Positions 9,954 through 19,721 of a stretch of DNA of 64,000 nt are shown one piece after another (positions within the stretch are counted from its first letter, which is position 1; each line of letters begins with the position of its first letter). The notes under the pieces were generated by a model. That model searched no databases and was not told the origin of the DNA. It saw only the letters and a list, made by a program, of their open reading frames with translations. Source of the DNA: Geomonas oryzisoli (lineage in GTDB: Bacteria; Desulfobacterota; Desulfuromonadia; Geobacterales; Geobacteraceae); the NCBI RefSeq assembly GCF_018986915.1, contig NZ_CP076723.1, positions 248,001-312,000 on the forward strand, given 5' to 3'. A program made the position numbers and the translations under genes.

Positions 9954-10871
9954 ATGGAAAACGCAATTGAAACTTTGAGGTGGAGCGTTGCCCGATGGAC
10001 CGAACGCGAAGAGTTGTTCGAGACGCCGATCCCCGGTCTGTCGTTGTTCAAGAGGGAAGAAGTCACCGAGCCCACGAGCGGCATGTACGAGCCGAGTGTC
10101 TGCCTGGTGGCCCAGGGTGCCAAACGCGTGCAACTGGGCGATGAAACCCTGACCTACGACGCCAATCACTTTCTGATTACGTCGGTGCATCTGCCCACGG
10201 TGGTGCAGATCATCGAGGCAAGCCCGGAGAAGCCGTACCTTGGCCTGAGGCTGATGCTCGACCTGCGCGAGGTCTCGCAACTGATGCTGGACAGCAACCT
10301 TCCCCAGCCCCGCACGCAGCAATCCAGCCGCGGCATGGCGGTAGGCGAGGTGAACTTGCCTCTTCTGAGCGCCTTCCAGCGCCTGATCGACCTGCTTGGG
10401 GAGGAGAAGGATATTCCCATCCTCGCACCGATGATCCAGCGGGAGATCATTTACCGGCTGCTGGTGGGAGACCAGGGGGCGCGCCTGCGCCAGATGGCTT
10501 CGGCGGGAAGCCAGAGTCAGCAGATCGCCCGGGCCATCGACTGGCTGAAGGGCAATTTCTCCAGCCCGTTACGCATCGACGATCTGGCCACCAAGGTCAA
10601 CATGAGCACTTCGACCTTCCATCACCACTTCCGGACGCTGACCGCCATGAGCCCGTTGCAGTACCAGAAAATGCTGCGTCTGAACGAGGCTCGGCGCCAG
10701 ATGCTGACCGAGCGCGTAGATGCCACCACGGCCGCCTTCAACGTCGGCTACGAGAGCGCCTCCCAGTTCAGCCGCGAATACAGCCGCCTGTTCGGAACAC
10801 CGCCGTTGCGGGACATCACCCACCTGCGCCGCATGGCTAGCGGTGACCTGACCACCTCTGTCTCGGCGTGA
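9954..10871 (+). CDS. AraC family transcriptional regulator (AraC_N type)
   Basis: A 305-aa regulator. The N-terminal half (VCLVAQGAKRVQLGDETLTYDANHFLITSVHLP) matches the AraC_N domain found with YqhC-like regulators. The C-terminal about 100 residues hold two HTH units (RIDDLATKVNMSTSTFHHHF and the later NVGYESASQFSREYSRLFG). The start ATG 9954 has GGAGGT 7 nt upstream. It diverges from the aldo/keto reductase and alcohol dehydrogenase, which it probably controls. The minisatellite begins about 30 bp after its stop. Confidence 0.9.
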   Translation: MENAIETLRWSVARWTEREELFETPIPGLSLFKREEVTEPTSGMYEPSVCLVAQGAKRVQLGDETLTYDANHFLITSVHLPTVVQIIEASPEKPYLGLRLMLDLREVSQLMLDSNLPQPRTQQSSRGMAVGEVNLPLLSAFQRLIDLLGEEKDIPILAPMIQREIIYRLLVGDQGARLRQMASAGSQSQQIARAIDWLKGNFSSPLRIDDLATKVNMSTSTFHHHFRTLTAMSPLQYQKMLRLNEARRQMLTERVDATTAAFNVGYESASQFSREYSRLFGTPPLRDITHLRRMASGDLTTSVSA

Positions 10872-10902
10872 CCCGCCCATCCTGCTGGCGCATCCCCGGG
10901 CC

Positions 10903-11391
10903 CTTCACCTAAAGTGGGAAGACCATCACCTAAAGTGCGAAGGTCATCACCCAAAGTGCGAAGGTCATCACCCAAAGTGCGAAGGTCATCACCCAAAGTG
11001 CGAAGGTCATCACCCAAAGTGCGAAGGTCATCACCCAAAGTGCGAAGGTCATCACCCAAAGTGCGAAGGTCATCACCCAAAGTGCGAAGGTCATCACCCA
11101 AAGTGCGAAGGTCATCACCCAAAGTGCGAAGGTCATCACCCAAAGTGCGAAGGTCATGACCTAAAGTGCGAAGGTCATCACCCAAAGTGCGAAGGTCATC
11201 ACCTAAAGTGCGAAGGTCATGACCTAAAGTGCGAAGGTCATCACCCAAAGTGCGAAGGTCATCACCCAAAGTGCGAAGGTCATCACCTAAAGTGCGAAGG
11301 TCATCACCCAAAGTGCGAAGGTCATCACCTAAAGTGCGAAGGTCATCACCTAAAGTGCGAAGGTCATCAACCAAACGGTGATGACCTTCGC
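10903..11391. repeat. 21-bp minisatellite, about 22 units, closed by a perfect hairpin
   Basis: Units beginning CATCACCCAAAGTGCG repeat every 21 bp. The first (10903-10923) is degenerate, 21 more run from 10924 to 11364, and a partial unit follows. Variation is confined to CATCACC/CATGACC and CCC/CCT. The array ends in a 13-bp perfect stem, GCGAAGGTCATCA (11357-11369) with TGATGACCTTCGC (11379-11391), formed by one inverted half-unit. Because 21 is a multiple of 3, repetitive ORFs appear in several frames (for example a DDLRTLG heptad on the minus strand); none has a convincing ribosome-binding site. Confidence 0.9.
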
Positions 11392-11500
11392 TAAACGGTT
11401 TGCACCTTTCGCCGAAAGGATGATGCCTTTTTCGGCTGAAGCATCTTCCGGCTTTCCGAGGAAGAGAAGCGTGGGCTCAGTGGGCGGCCGCGGCTAAGGA

Positions 11501-11740
11501 TCATTGCTGATCTTCGATGTTCCAGTACCCCGGCTTTGCGCAGATGCTGAGCTCTTCAGAATCCTTTTGTGAAGCAGCCGGCTCCCGGGGTTGCGCCGCT
11601 GCTTCCTTGGTGAGGATTACCATTTCGACCTCCTCCCCCACGTGGCTCTTGATCACACCGACATCCTGGCCTTTCTTCAACTCGAGGACTATGTGGCCAT
11701 CGTCGTCCTGTCCAATTATCCCCGTTGCTCTCAGTTTCAT
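11501..11740 (-). CDS. Small hypothetical protein
   Basis: A 79-aa soluble protein of unknown function. The ATG at 11740 has an AGAGGGGG ribosome-binding site; a longer frame to 11932 exists but lacks one. MKLRATGIIGQDDDGHIVLELKKG is a short beta-rich start, and the tail is hydrophilic with one Cys. It is not recognised. It lies alone between the minisatellite and a terminator hairpin. Confidence 0.55.
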   Translation of the reverse strand: MKLRATGIIGQDDDGHIVLELKKGQDVGVIKSHVGEEVEMVILTKEAAAQPREPAASQKDSEELSICAKPGYWNIEDQQ

Positions 11741-11890
11741 GGATAACCCCCTCTGTTGATGTGGTCGGGAAAAAGTACCCACGAATCGTGCCATGTCGTT
11801 AGAGAAAGTCAATGTGGCGGATGGGGAGATGTGCGCCCCAACTATCAGCGGGCCTAGTATCTGCGGGAGTAAGGCGGGGACAGTAACGAA

Positions 11891-11947
11891 AAGAGCGGCT
11901 GCTTCGCAGCGACTACCGTGATGGTATCGCAACGAAGAGCCGCTCTT
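11891..11947. terminator. Branched hairpin terminator after the TlpA-like gene
   Basis: AAGAGCGGCT (11891-11900) pairs with AGCCGCTCTT (11938-11947), with an inner GCTGC/GCAGC stem. A T-rich run follows on both strands (CTTTTCGTT on minus, TTGTTTTT on plus). It lies just downstream of the minus-strand TlpA-like gene. Confidence 0.65.
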
Positions 11948-11973
11948 GTTTTTCTACGTGCGGCTGACAGCGC

Positions 11974-12498
11974 CTATTCGGCGAGCAGCCTCTTGATGGT
12001 GTCTTCCATCGCTTTCGCGGTCTGGTCGGAGAAGCCCTGGAACCTTTCCACGACCACGCCTTTCTTGTTGATCACGAAGACGGTGGGGATGGAGCGCAGT
12101 CCGTATTCGGTCTGCATCTCCTCGCCTGCTATGGCGACCGGGTAACTGATCCTGCGTTCGTTGATGAAGTTCTTGACGTCGCGGTCGCTTCCTTCATCGA
12201 CGCTGACTCCCAGTACCTGCAGTCCCTGCTTGCCGTACTTGGCCTTCAGCGAGTTCAGGTGGGGGATGGCCTCCTTACAGGGGATGCACCAGGTGGCGAA
12301 GAAGTCCATCACCAGGACGTAACCCTTGTAGTTGTTCAAGGAGATCGGCTGGCCGGAAGTCGTGGTCAGCTTGATCGGCGGAGCGGGGTCCCCTTTCTGC
12401 AGTATGGCGGCTGCCGGCTGGATGAACAGCAGTTGGGCTGCCAGCGCGAACGGGGTGATTCTCAACAGGTATTTCTTCAACTGCATCTGCTTTTTCAT
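11974..12498 (-). CDS. TlpA-like periplasmic thiol:disulfide oxidoreductase
   Basis: A 174-aa thioredoxin-fold protein with an N-terminal signal peptide (LLRITPFALAAQLLFIQPAAA). FFATWCIPCKEAIPHLN holds the redox CxxC (CIPC), and RSIPTVFVINKKG contains the cis-Pro loop. It is a likely reductant in the periplasm for cytochrome c maturation or related thiols, which suits a cytochrome-rich organism; this role is inferred. It begins one base after the stop of the thioredoxin gene, so the two are co-translated. Confidence 0.88.
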   Translation of the reverse strand: MKKQMQLKKYLLRITPFALAAQLLFIQPAAAILQKGDPAPPIKLTTTSGQPISLNNYKGYVLVMDFFATWCIPCKEAIPHLNSLKAKYGKQGLQVLGVSVDEGSDRDVKNFINERRISYPVAIAGEEMQTEYGLRSIPTVFVINKKGVVVERFQGFSDQTAKAMEDTIKRLLAE

Positions 12499-12499
12499 T

Positions 12500-12829
12500 T
12501 TACAGAGCCTTATTGATCAGGGCCTCCAGCTGGGCTTTGGGGATGGCGCCGACGACCTGGTCAAGCACCTTGCCGTCCTTGATCAGGATTACGGTGGGGA
12601 TCCCGCGCACGCCGTACTTGCCGGGGGTAGCCGGGTTGTCGTCAACGTTGACTTTGCCTACTTTAACGCGTCCTTCATATTCGGACGCCACGGTATCGAT
12701 GAGGGGAGCGATCGCTTTGCACGGGGCGCACCAGGTGGCCCAGAAGTCTACCAGCACCGGGATGTCGGACTGCAGGACTTCCTTCTCAAAGTTGTCGTCG
12801 GTAAAGGTATGTACGTTTTCGCTGGCCAT
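12500..12829 (-). CDS. trxA: Thioredoxin
   Basis: A 109-aa cytoplasmic thioredoxin. [17 protein letters not shown] carries the redox pair as WCAPC rather than the common [21 protein letters not shown] is the cis-Pro motif. No signal peptide is present. It is the first gene of a two-gene unit with the TlpA-like protein, pairing a cytoplasmic and a periplasmic thioredoxin-fold protein. Confidence 0.92.
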   Translation of the reverse strand: MASENVHTFTDDNFEKEVLQSDIPVLVDFWATWCAPCKAIAPLIDTVASEYEGRVKVGKVNVDDNPATPGKYGVRGIPTVILIKDGKVLDQVVGAIPKAQLEALINKAL

Positions 12830-13052
12830 GGAACCATCTCCTTTAATAAAAAAGTGAGTTCTACTATAAAGGAGCGGTTAAAAAAAGCAAGGAGTAAATG
12901 CCCCCTTGGTGAGAGACAACTAAAGTCTGCAAACCCCTCTGCATCGTTCATGTATTCAGCATTGACAGGGCGCAGGGATAGGCTCATATTGGGGCGGCCG
13001 CCCCGGGATAAACATCCGATCCCCAGGTCTCGCGGGGCGCTCAGGAGTGCTC

Positions 13053-13727
13053 GTGCGACATTACCCGATAAACCTGAACCTGAAGGGGCGACTGGTGGTA
13101 GTGGTGGGTGGCGGCAAGGTGGCGGCCCGCAAGGCGGCACGGCTTGTCGATGCCGGTGCGCGCGTCACCGTCGTGGCCCCCGCCGTCGAGGAATCGCTCG
13201 CCGCTTTTGCCGCGCAGGGGCGCATCGTGCATCTGTGTCGGAATTACCGGTGCGGGGACCTTGCCGGCGCCACTCTCGCCTTCGCCGCTACCAGCGAACC
13301 TGCCGTCAATCGTGAGGTGGCCCGGGAGGCGCGCGAACTGAACATACTGGTCGATTGCGTGGATCTGCCGGACGACGGCGACTTCGTGACACCTGCCGTT
13401 CTCGAGCAGGGGGACCTCCTGATAACCGTCTCGACAGGTGGAGCGAGCCCTTCTCTGTCAAAACGGATCGTTGAACGACTGAGGTCCCAGTTCGGTCCTG
13501 AATACGGTGAGGCGGTTGCCCTTTTAAATGCCCTCCGTGAAAAGCTATTGACTGAAAAGGTGGGGAACGCATACAATGACACGGTTTTTGCCGAGCTTGC
13601 CGCGCTGGATCTACCCGCGCTAATCAAAAACGGGCAGAGAGATGCCATAGACCAGATACTCCTGAAGCTCTCCGCTGCCGGGGCCACACCGGGCTCGGTA
13701 GGGGCAGGAAAAGAGGACCCTTCATGA
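13053..13727 (+). CDS. Precorrin-2 dehydrogenase / sirohydrochlorin ferrochelatase (siroheme synthase N-terminal type)
   Basis: A 224-aa protein like the N-terminal half of CysG or Met8/SirC. It oxidises precorrin-2 to sirohydrochlorin with NAD+ and may insert iron. YPINLNLKGRLVVVVGGGKVA is the Rossmann motif, and VSTGGASPSLSKRI is the conserved later motif with the active-site region. The start GTG 13053 has AGGAG 5 nt upstream; GTG 13047 overlaps that site. It opens the tetrapyrrole operon, with ccsA overlapping its stop by 4 bp. Confidence 0.88.
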   Translation: MRHYPINLNLKGRLVVVVGGGKVAARKAARLVDAGARVTVVAPAVEESLAAFAAQGRIVHLCRNYRCGDLAGATLAFAATSEPAVNREVAREARELNILVDCVDLPDDGDFVTPAVLEQGDLLITVSTGGASPSLSKRIVERLRSQFGPEYGEAVALLNALREKLLTEKVGNAYNDTVFAELAALDLPALIKNGQRDAIDQILLKLSAAGATPGSVGAGKEDPS

Positions 13728-14539
13728 ACGCCTTGCTCTTCAACAGCACCCTGGTCATCTACGCGGTCGTCACCGCGGTCTACCTGATCTACTTGCTCAA
13801 ACCGAAGGAATCCCTGGGCAAAACCGCCCTCTGGCTCACCCTGGCCGGCTTCCTCGTGCACTGCGGTTTCACCTTGAACCGCTTCCTCGAGGCCGGGCAC
13901 ACCCCGATCACCAACCTGCACGAATCGCTTTCCTTCTTCAGCCTCTCGGTGGTGGGCATCTTCCTGCTGCTGGAAAGGCGTTACAAGATCAGCATCCTCG
14001 GCTCGTTCATGATGCCGGTGGCTCTCTTGATCATGGCGATTTCCGCCTCCTTCTCGACCATCATTCCGCCTTTGAATCCGGCCCTGAAGAGCAAATGGCT
14101 CGCGGTCCATACCATCATGGCCTTCCTGGGCTACGCCGCCTTCGCCATTTCCTTCGGCGTCAGCATCATGTACCTGATCCAGTCGCATTTCCTTAAAACG
14201 CGCAAGCTGGGCTCCATGTTCCAGAAACTGCCGTCGCTGGACGTCCTGGACGACATCAGCTACCGCTGCCTCACCTTCGGTTTCCCGCTGCTTACCTTTG
14301 CCATCATCTCCGGCGCCATCTGGGCCGAAACGGCCTGGGGCACCTATTGGAGCTGGGATCCCAAGGAGACCTGGTCGCTGATCACCTGGTTCATCTACGC
14401 CGCGCTGCTGCACGGCAGGCTCACCACCGGCTGGCGCGGCAGGAAAGCCGCGATGCTCTCCATCTTCGGCTTCGTCATCATGCTCTTCACCTTCCTCGGC
14501 GTAAACCTGTTGCTGCCGGGGCTGCACAGCTATAAGTAA
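13724..14539 (+). CDS. ccsA: Cytochrome c assembly protein, CcsA/HemX type
   Basis: A 271-aa polytopic membrane protein with about eight hydrophobic segments and the WWD-type heme-handling motif [19 protein letters not shown]. Flanking His residues are candidates for heme ligation. CcsA-family proteins move heme to the periplasm for covalent attachment to c-type cytochromes; small HemX-like members next to hemA have also been linked to control of HemA levels. ATGA overlap with the gene upstream and 32 bp to hemA place it in the heme operon. Which of the two roles applies cannot be decided here. Confidence 0.87.
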   Translation: MNALLFNSTLVIYAVVTAVYLIYLLKPKESLGKTALWLTLAGFLVHCGFTLNRFLEAGHTPITNLHESLSFFSLSVVGIFLLLERRYKISILGSFMMPVALLIMAISASFSTIIPPLNPALKSKWLAVHTIMAFLGYAAFAISFGVSIMYLIQSHFLKTRKLGSMFQKLPSLDVLDDISYRCLTFGFPLLTFAIISGAIWAETAWGTYWSWDPKETWSLITWFIYAALLHGRLTTGWRGRKAAMLSIFGFVIMLFTFLGVNLLLPGLHSYK

Positions 14540-14571
14540 GAGGGATTTCCCCAGAAGGGGCAGGGATTGTT

Positions 14572-15873
14572 ATGAACATTATTGTGGTCGGGCTTTCGCA
14601 TAAAACTGCCGGAGTTGAGGTCCGGGAAAAGGTTGCTTTCTCCCCCACCCAGATGGAGAAGCCGCTCAACGCCCTCGTGGCGCTCCCCGACATCACCGAG
14701 GCCGTGATCGTTTCCACCTGCAACCGCGTGGAGATCTACGCTACCACCCGCGACGTCGCCGGCGGCATGGCTCGCCTGAAGCGCTTCCTTGCCGACTATC
14801 ACAACTTTCCGCTGGAGACGCTCGAGAAGCACCTCTACAGCTACCACGGGGAGGAGGCCACCCGCCACGTCTTCCGCGTCGCGTCGAGCCTCGATTCCAT
14901 GGTGGTCGGCGAGCCGCAGATCCTCGGGCAGATCAAGACCTCCTACGGGTACGCCGCCGAGTTCAAGAGCTCCGGCATCATCCTGAACCGCTTCCTGCAC
15001 AAGGCTTTCTCCGTCGCCAAGAGGGTAAGAACCGAGACCAAGATCGCTTCGTCCGCGGTCTCCGTCGCCTTTGCCGCCGTGGAACTGGCCAAGAAGATCT
15101 TCGGCGAGCTCTCCGACAAGACGGTCCTCCTCATCGGCGCCGGCGAGATGTGCGAACTGGCCGCCAAGCACTTCATCAACGTGGGCGTGCGCGGCGTCAT
15201 GGTCACCAACCGTACCTACGAACGCGCCGAGAAGCTTGCCGAGGAGTTCGACGCCAAGCCGGTGCACTTCGAGGCCCTGATGGACCACCTCCCCAAGGCG
15301 GACATCATCCTCTCCTCCACCGGAGCCCCGCACTTCATCATCCACGAGAAGGACATGGAAGACGTGCTGCGCCGCCGCAAGCTGAAGCCGATGTTCTTCA
15401 TCGACATCGCCGTGCCGCGCGACATCGATCCCAAAGTCAACGATGTGGAGAACTGTTATCTCTACACCGTCGATGACCTCAACGGCGTGGTGGCCACCAA
15501 CCTGGAGCAGCGCAAGGTCGAGGCGGCCAAGGCCGAGGCGATCGTCGAGCAGGAGATCGGGCAGTTCTTCAAGTGGCTCTCGTCGCTGGACGTGACCCCG
15601 ACCATCGTGGCCCTCAGGAGCCACTTCGACGAGATCAGGAAGGCGGAACTGGCCAAGACCCTGTCCAACTGGAAGGATCTCCCTCCCGGTGCGGACAAGA
15701 AGATGGAAGCTCTGACCAACGCCATCATGAACAAGCTGCTGCATCATCCGACCAGCCTGCTGAAGAGGACCGACCAGGGAAGCCGCAACGATCTCTACGT
15801 CGATGCCCTGCGCCATCTCTTCGACCTGGAGACGGGCGAACAGCAGGAAAGCATGATGGAACTGGAAGACTGA
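14572..15873 (+). CDS. hemA: Glutamyl-tRNA reductase
   Basis: First committed enzyme of C5-pathway tetrapyrrole synthesis, reducing Glu-tRNA to glutamate-1-semialdehyde (433 aa). [11 protein letters not shown] has the catalytic Cys near residue 50. [12 protein letters not shown] and the NADPH-binding [17 protein letters not shown] follow, then a helical dimerisation domain. It sits between ccsA and hemC in one transcription unit. Confidence 0.96.
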   Translation: MNIIVVGLSHKTAGVEVREKVAFSPTQMEKPLNALVALPDITEAVIVSTCNRVEIYATTRDVAGGMARLKRFLADYHNFPLETLEKHLYSYHGEEATRHVFRVASSLDSMVVGEPQILGQIKTSYGYAAEFKSSGIILNRFLHKAFSVAKRVRTETKIASSAVSVAFAAVELAKKIFGELSDKTVLLIGAGEMCELAAKHFINVGVRGVMVTNRTYERAEKLAEEFDAKPVHFEALMDHLPKADIILSSTGAPHFIIHEKDMEDVLRRRKLKPMFFIDIAVPRDIDPKVNDVENCYLYTVDDLNGVVATNLEQRKVEAAKAEAIVEQEIGQFFKWLSSLDVTPTIVALRSHFDEIRKAELAKTLSNWKDLPPGADKKMEALTNAIMNKLLHHPTSLLKRTDQGSRNDLYVDALRHLFDLETGEQQESMMELED

Positions 15874-15951
15874 GAGGCAGGTTAAGGTTAAGGCTAAGGT
15901 TGAGCAAAAAACGATACATCTTGAAATGATCCAAATATAAAGGAGAAGTAC

Positions 15952-16908
15952 ATGGCGCTGAAAGAGCTGAGAATAGGAACCCGCGCGAGCCAGCTCGCAC
16001 TCTGGCAGGCAAACTGGGTCAAGTCCGAGCTGGAAAAACGCTACCCCGACATGACCGTCACCTTGAAAAAGATCAAGACCATCGGCGACAAGATCCTCGA
16101 CGTGCCGCTGGCGCAGGTGGGTGGCAAGGGACTCTTCGTGAAGGAGATCGAAGAAGCGATGCTGCGCGGCGAGATCGACATCGCGGTGCACAGCATGAAG
16201 GATGTGCCGACCGAGTTCCCGGAAGGCCTGGGCCTGTACTGCATCACCGAGCGCGAAGATCCCCGCGACGCGGTCATCTCCAAGGGTGTCAAGTTCCTTG
16301 ACCTGCCGCAGGGCGCCCGCATCGGCACCTCGGCGCTGCGTCGCCAGGCGCAGCTTCTAAAGGTTCGTCCCGACCTGGAGATGGTCATCATCCGCGGCAA
16401 CGTGCAGACCCGCATGGACAAGCTGGAGACCGAAGGGCTCGACGCAGTCATCCTGGCCGCCGCCGGCCTGAACCGTCTCGGCTTTGCCGATCAGATCACC
16501 GAGCTGCTCCCGACCGAACTGTCGCTTCCGGCCATCGGCCAGGGCGCCCTCGGCATCGAGTGCAACCTCTCCAACGAGGACGTGAAGGACGCCATCTCCT
16601 TCTTCAACCACCCGGACACCAGCCGTGCGGTGCGCGCCGAGCGCGCCCTGCTGTGGCGCTGCGAGGGCGGCTGCCAGGTACCCATCGCCGCCTTCGGCGA
16701 AGTGACCGGCGACGAGCTCAAGCTGACCGGCTTCATCGCCTCGGTCGACGGCAAGGTTTCCGTGAAGGGTGTGGTTACCGGTCCGGCCGACGACTGCGAG
16801 AAGCTGGGTGTGAAGCTTGCCGAGCAGCTTCTCTCCGAGGGCGGCCACGCCATCCTCGCCGAGGTGTACCAGCGTGAAGTTTCCCGGGAGAAGGAAATCC
16901 CGGTATAA
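15952..16908 (+). CDS. hemC: Porphobilinogen deaminase (hydroxymethylbilane synthase)
   Basis: Joins four porphobilinogen units into hydroxymethylbilane (318 aa). The dipyrromethane cofactor is attached to Cys241 in CEGGCQVPIAAF. IGTRASQLALWQANWV at the start and VHSMKDVPTEFP with the catalytic Asp are family signatures. AAAGGAG precedes the ATG. It follows hemA after 78 bp, which contain TTAAGG-like short repeats. Confidence 0.96.
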   Translation: MALKELRIGTRASQLALWQANWVKSELEKRYPDMTVTLKKIKTIGDKILDVPLAQVGGKGLFVKEIEEAMLRGEIDIAVHSMKDVPTEFPEGLGLYCITEREDPRDAVISKGVKFLDLPQGARIGTSALRRQAQLLKVRPDLEMVIIRGNVQTRMDKLETEGLDAVILAAAGLNRLGFADQITELLPTELSLPAIGQGALGIECNLSNEDVKDAISFFNHPDTSRAVRAERALLWRCEGGCQVPIAAFGEVTGDELKLTGFIASVDGKVSVKGVVTGPADDCEKLGVKLAEQLLSEGGHAILAEVYQREVSREKEIPV

Positions 16909-16909
16909 T

Positions 16910-17028
16910 CCACCTTCGCCAAGGCTTCGGTGGACAAGTCCCACTTTACCAGTGAGTCTGTCCGCCGAAGCCCGTGTGAAGACGGCGCGATGATTGGAGC
17001 TTGCCCACCGAAGCCTTGGCGAAGGTGG
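16910..17028. repeat. Palindromic element between hemC and cobA-hemD
   Basis: A perfect 24-bp inverted repeat: CCACCTTCGCCAAGGCTTCG... at 16910-16933 and its reverse complement at 17005-17028, with a 71-bp loop holding another partial copy (CCGCCGAAGC). The left arm starts inside the last bases after the hemC stop. It can form a strong cruciform or RNA hairpin inside the operon. Confidence 0.85.
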
Positions 17029-17123
17029 GTGGTTACAGCTTTTGCTTTTTTCATTTTAAAGGCTAACGGTTCTACCTTAGCCTTTTGCCTTTTGCGCACG
17101 ACACTCTCTTTTCCTGGTGCGAG

Positions 17124-18665
17124 ATGACTGCTGAAACGACAAAGAAGGGCTACGTCTACCTGATCGGCGCGGGTCCCGGTGACCCGGGGCTGATCACGGT
17201 GAAGGGCCGTGACTGCCTGGCCAAGGCCCAGGTGGTGATGTACGACTACCTGGCCAACGACGAACTGCTGCGGCTCGCTCCCAAGGGGGCGGAGCTTATC
17301 TATGCCGGCAAGGTCGGGGGCGAGCACAACCGCGAGCAGAGCCAGATCAACGACCTGCTGGTGCAAAAGGCGCTTTCCGGCAAGGTGGTGGCGCGGCTCA
17401 AGGGGGGAGACTCCTTCATCTTCGGCCGCGGCGGTGAGGAGTGCGAGGCGCTGGTGGCGGAGGGGATTCCGTTCGAGATCGTACCGGGCATCACTGCTGC
17501 CGTCGGCGCCACCAGCTACGCCGGGATCCCGCTTACCCACCGCGGCGTGACCACCTCGGTCGCTTTCGTTACCGGGCACGAGAAGAAGGGGAAGGCATCC
17601 TCGGAGATCGACTGGGAAGGACTCTCCCTCGGGAGTGGCACCGTGGTCTTCTACATGGGGGTCACCAACCTGCCGCACATCGCGCAGAGCCTCATGGAGC
17701 ATGGCCGGGCGCCGGAAACCCCGGTGGCGCTGATCCGCTGGGGAACGCGGCCCGAACAGGAGGTGCTGGTCGGCACGCTGGCCGATATCGCGGAAAAGGC
17801 GCGCACCGCAGGCTTCAAGGCACCCGCCATCACCGTGGTCGGCGAAGTGGTCAACCTTAGGGAGACGCTGCGCTGGTTCGACAACCGGCAGCTCTTCGGA
17901 CACTCGGTCCTGGTCACCCGCGGCGCCGATCAGGCGGGGGAATTCACCTCGATGCTTGAGCAACTGGGAGCCCGCGCCTACTGCTGCCCGACCATCGAGA
18001 TCGCCGCACCGCACAGCTATGCCGCACTCGACGAGGCCATCGACGCCATCGACAGCTTCGACTGGGTCGTTTTCACCTCGTACAACGCGGTCAAATACTT
18101 CTTCGAGCGACTTACCGAACACGGCTTCGACAGCCGGGCTCTCGGCCGTTGCCGCGTCTGCGCCGTCGGCCCCAAGACCGCCGCGGCCCTTGCCCCTTAC
18201 GGGATCCGCCCCGACCTTATCCCCACCGATTACAAGGCCGAGGGAGTGGTGGCGGCTTTCTCCGAGCTGGACATGAACGGCAAGTGGGTGCTGTTCCCGA
18301 AAGGGGATCGTGCCCGCGAAGTGATCCCGGAAGAACTGGGCCGCCTGGGGGCGCAGGTAATCGCACCGGTGACCTACGCCAACCATACACCGGCGACCAT
18401 TCCGGAGGAGGCACTGCTGGCACTTGAGGAGAAGCGTGTCGACTGTGCCACCTTCACCTCCTCCTCCACGGTCCGCAACCTCGCCGACATCCTCGGGGAA
18501 AACAGGTTCCTGCACCTCATGGAAGGGGTAAAGGTCGCCTCGATCGGCCCGATCACCTCCAAGACCTGCAGGGATCTGGGTTTGGAAGTGCACATGGAGC
18601 CGGCCGAGTTCACCCTGGAGGCCCTGTCGCGGGAAATGATCAGGTTTTTCGGCGGGAAGATTTAG
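17124..18665 (+). CDS. cobA-hemD: Fused uroporphyrinogen-III C-methyltransferase / uroporphyrinogen-III synthase
   Basis: A 513-aa bifunctional protein. Residues about 8-250 are a SAM-dependent methyltransferase (YLIGAGPGDPGLITVKG, VARLKGGDSFIFGRGGEE) that makes precorrin-2. Residues about 255-510 are a HemD domain that cyclises hydroxymethylbilane to uroporphyrinogen III. The fusion places both fates of uro'gen III in one chain; the precorrin-2 product feeds the dehydrogenase at the start of the operon. ATG 17124 starts the conserved region. A TTG at 17085 is in frame, but the sequence between has no family match. Confidence 0.93.
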   Translation: MTAETTKKGYVYLIGAGPGDPGLITVKGRDCLAKAQVVMYDYLANDELLRLAPKGAELIYAGKVGGEHNREQSQINDLLVQKALSGKVVARLKGGDSFIFGRGGEECEALVAEGIPFEIVPGITAAVGATSYAGIPLTHRGVTTSVAFVTGHEKKGKASSEIDWEGLSLGSGTVVFYMGVTNLPHIAQSLMEHGRAPETPVALIRWGTRPEQEVLVGTLADIAEKARTAGFKAPAITVVGEVVNLRETLRWFDNRQLFGHSVLVTRGADQAGEFTSMLEQLGARAYCCPTIEIAAPHSYAALDEAIDAIDSFDWVVFTSYNAVKYFFERLTEHGFDSRALGRCRVCAVGPKTAAALAPYGIRPDLIPTDYKAEGVVAAFSELDMNGKWVLFPKGDRAREVIPEELGRLGAQVIAPVTYANHTPATIPEEALLALEEKRVDCATFTSSSTVRNLADILGENRFLHLMEGVKVASIGPITSKTCRDLGLEVHMEPAEFTLEALSREMIRFFGGKI

Positions 18666-18698
18666 AGTTTAACCACAGAAAGCAAAAGGAGAATTGGT

Positions 18699-19718
18699 AT
18701 GTTCTACCCGGTGTACAGAGCGAGACGAATTCGGGGCAAGGAAGTCTTCAGAAACATGGTCAGGGAGACCGCCATCTCCGCCAACGACCTGATATACCCG
18801 ATGTTTACCGCCTTCGGCAAGGGGATCAAGAAAGAGATCTCGTCCATGCCGGGCATCTACCAGCAGTCCATCGAGAACATCGTCGAGGAGGCCCAGGAGG
18901 CTTACGAGCTGGGCGTTCCGGCGGTGATCCTGTTCGGTATCCCGGAGCAGAAGGATGCCATGGGTAGCGATGCCTACTCCGAGACCGGCATCATCCAGGA
19001 GACCATCCGCGCCATCAAGAAGGAAGTACCCAAACTCGCCGTCATCACCGACGTCTGCATGTGCGAGTACACCGACCACGGCCACTGCGGCGTGATCAAG
19101 AACGGCGACGTGGACAACGACGAGACCCTGGAGCTTTTGGCCCGCGAGGCCCTTTCCCACGCCCGGGCGGGCGCCGACATGGTTGCCCCCTCCGACATGA
19201 TGGACGGCCGCGTGGCCGCGATCCGCGAGTCCCTGGACAACAACGGCTTCAATCACATCCCGCTGATGAGCTACGCCGTCAAATACGCCTCAGGCTACTA
19301 CGGCCCGTTCCGCGAGGCTGCCGAGTCGACCCCGCAGTTCGGTGACCGTCGTTCCTACCAGATGGATCCGGGCAACAGGCTCGAGGCGATCCGCGAGGCG
19401 CGGATGGACGTCGAGGAAGGCGCCGACATCCTGATGGTCAAGCCGGGCCTGCCGTATCTCGACATCGTGCGTGAGGTGAGAAACGAGTTCAACCTCCCCA
19501 CCGCCGTGTACAACGTCTCCGGCGAGTACAGCATGGTGAAGGCCGCCGCCAAGATGGGGTGGATCGACGAGGACCGCGTCGTCATGGAGACCATGATGTC
19601 CTTCAAGCGCGCCGGCGCCGACCTGATCCTGACCTACCACTCCAAGGAAGTGGCGAAGCTGCTGAGGAAGGGGTACGAGGCCGAACTGAACGGCCGCTGC
19701 GGCTGCGGCTGCAGGTAA
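18699..19718 (+). CDS. hemB: Porphobilinogen synthase (delta-aminolevulinic acid dehydratase)
   Basis: Condenses two 5-aminolevulinate molecules to porphobilinogen (339 aa). [14 protein letters not shown] is the cysteine-rich active-site metal motif of zinc-type enzymes. [18 protein letters not shown] and [11 protein letters not shown] provide the two Schiff-base lysines. The tail ends GRCGCGCR, an unusual Cys-rich C-terminus of unknown purpose. It is the last gene of the heme operon, followed by a strong terminator. Confidence 0.96.
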   Translation: MFYPVYRARRIRGKEVFRNMVRETAISANDLIYPMFTAFGKGIKKEISSMPGIYQQSIENIVEEAQEAYELGVPAVILFGIPEQKDAMGSDAYSETGIIQETIRAIKKEVPKLAVITDVCMCEYTDHGHCGVIKNGDVDNDETLELLAREALSHARAGADMVAPSDMMDGRVAAIRESLDNNGFNHIPLMSYAVKYASGYYGPFREAAESTPQFGDRRSYQMDPGNRLEAIREARMDVEEGADILMVKPGLPYLDIVREVRNEFNLPTAVYNVSGEYSMVKAAAKMGWIDEDRVVMETMMSFKRAGADLILTYHSKEVAKLLRKGYEAELNGRCGCGCR

Positions 19719-19721
19719 ACG

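Noticed and set aside
10748-11374. Minus-strand 208-aa frame made of repeated DDLRTLG heptads (and plus-strand SPKVRRS frames)
   Set aside because: Produced by the 21-bp tandem repeat being a multiple of three; several frames are open, no ribosome-binding site, and the frame runs antisense into the AraC gene.
10903-11391. CRISPR array
   Set aside because: Units are contiguous with no variable spacers, and no cas genes are nearby.
14530-16191. 553-aa minus-strand frame opposite hemA
   Set aside because: Antisense shadow of a well-conserved gene.
16491-18593. 700-aa minus-strand frame across hemC and cobA-hemD
   Set aside because: Antisense to conserved enzymes, no motifs, and crosses the repeat element.
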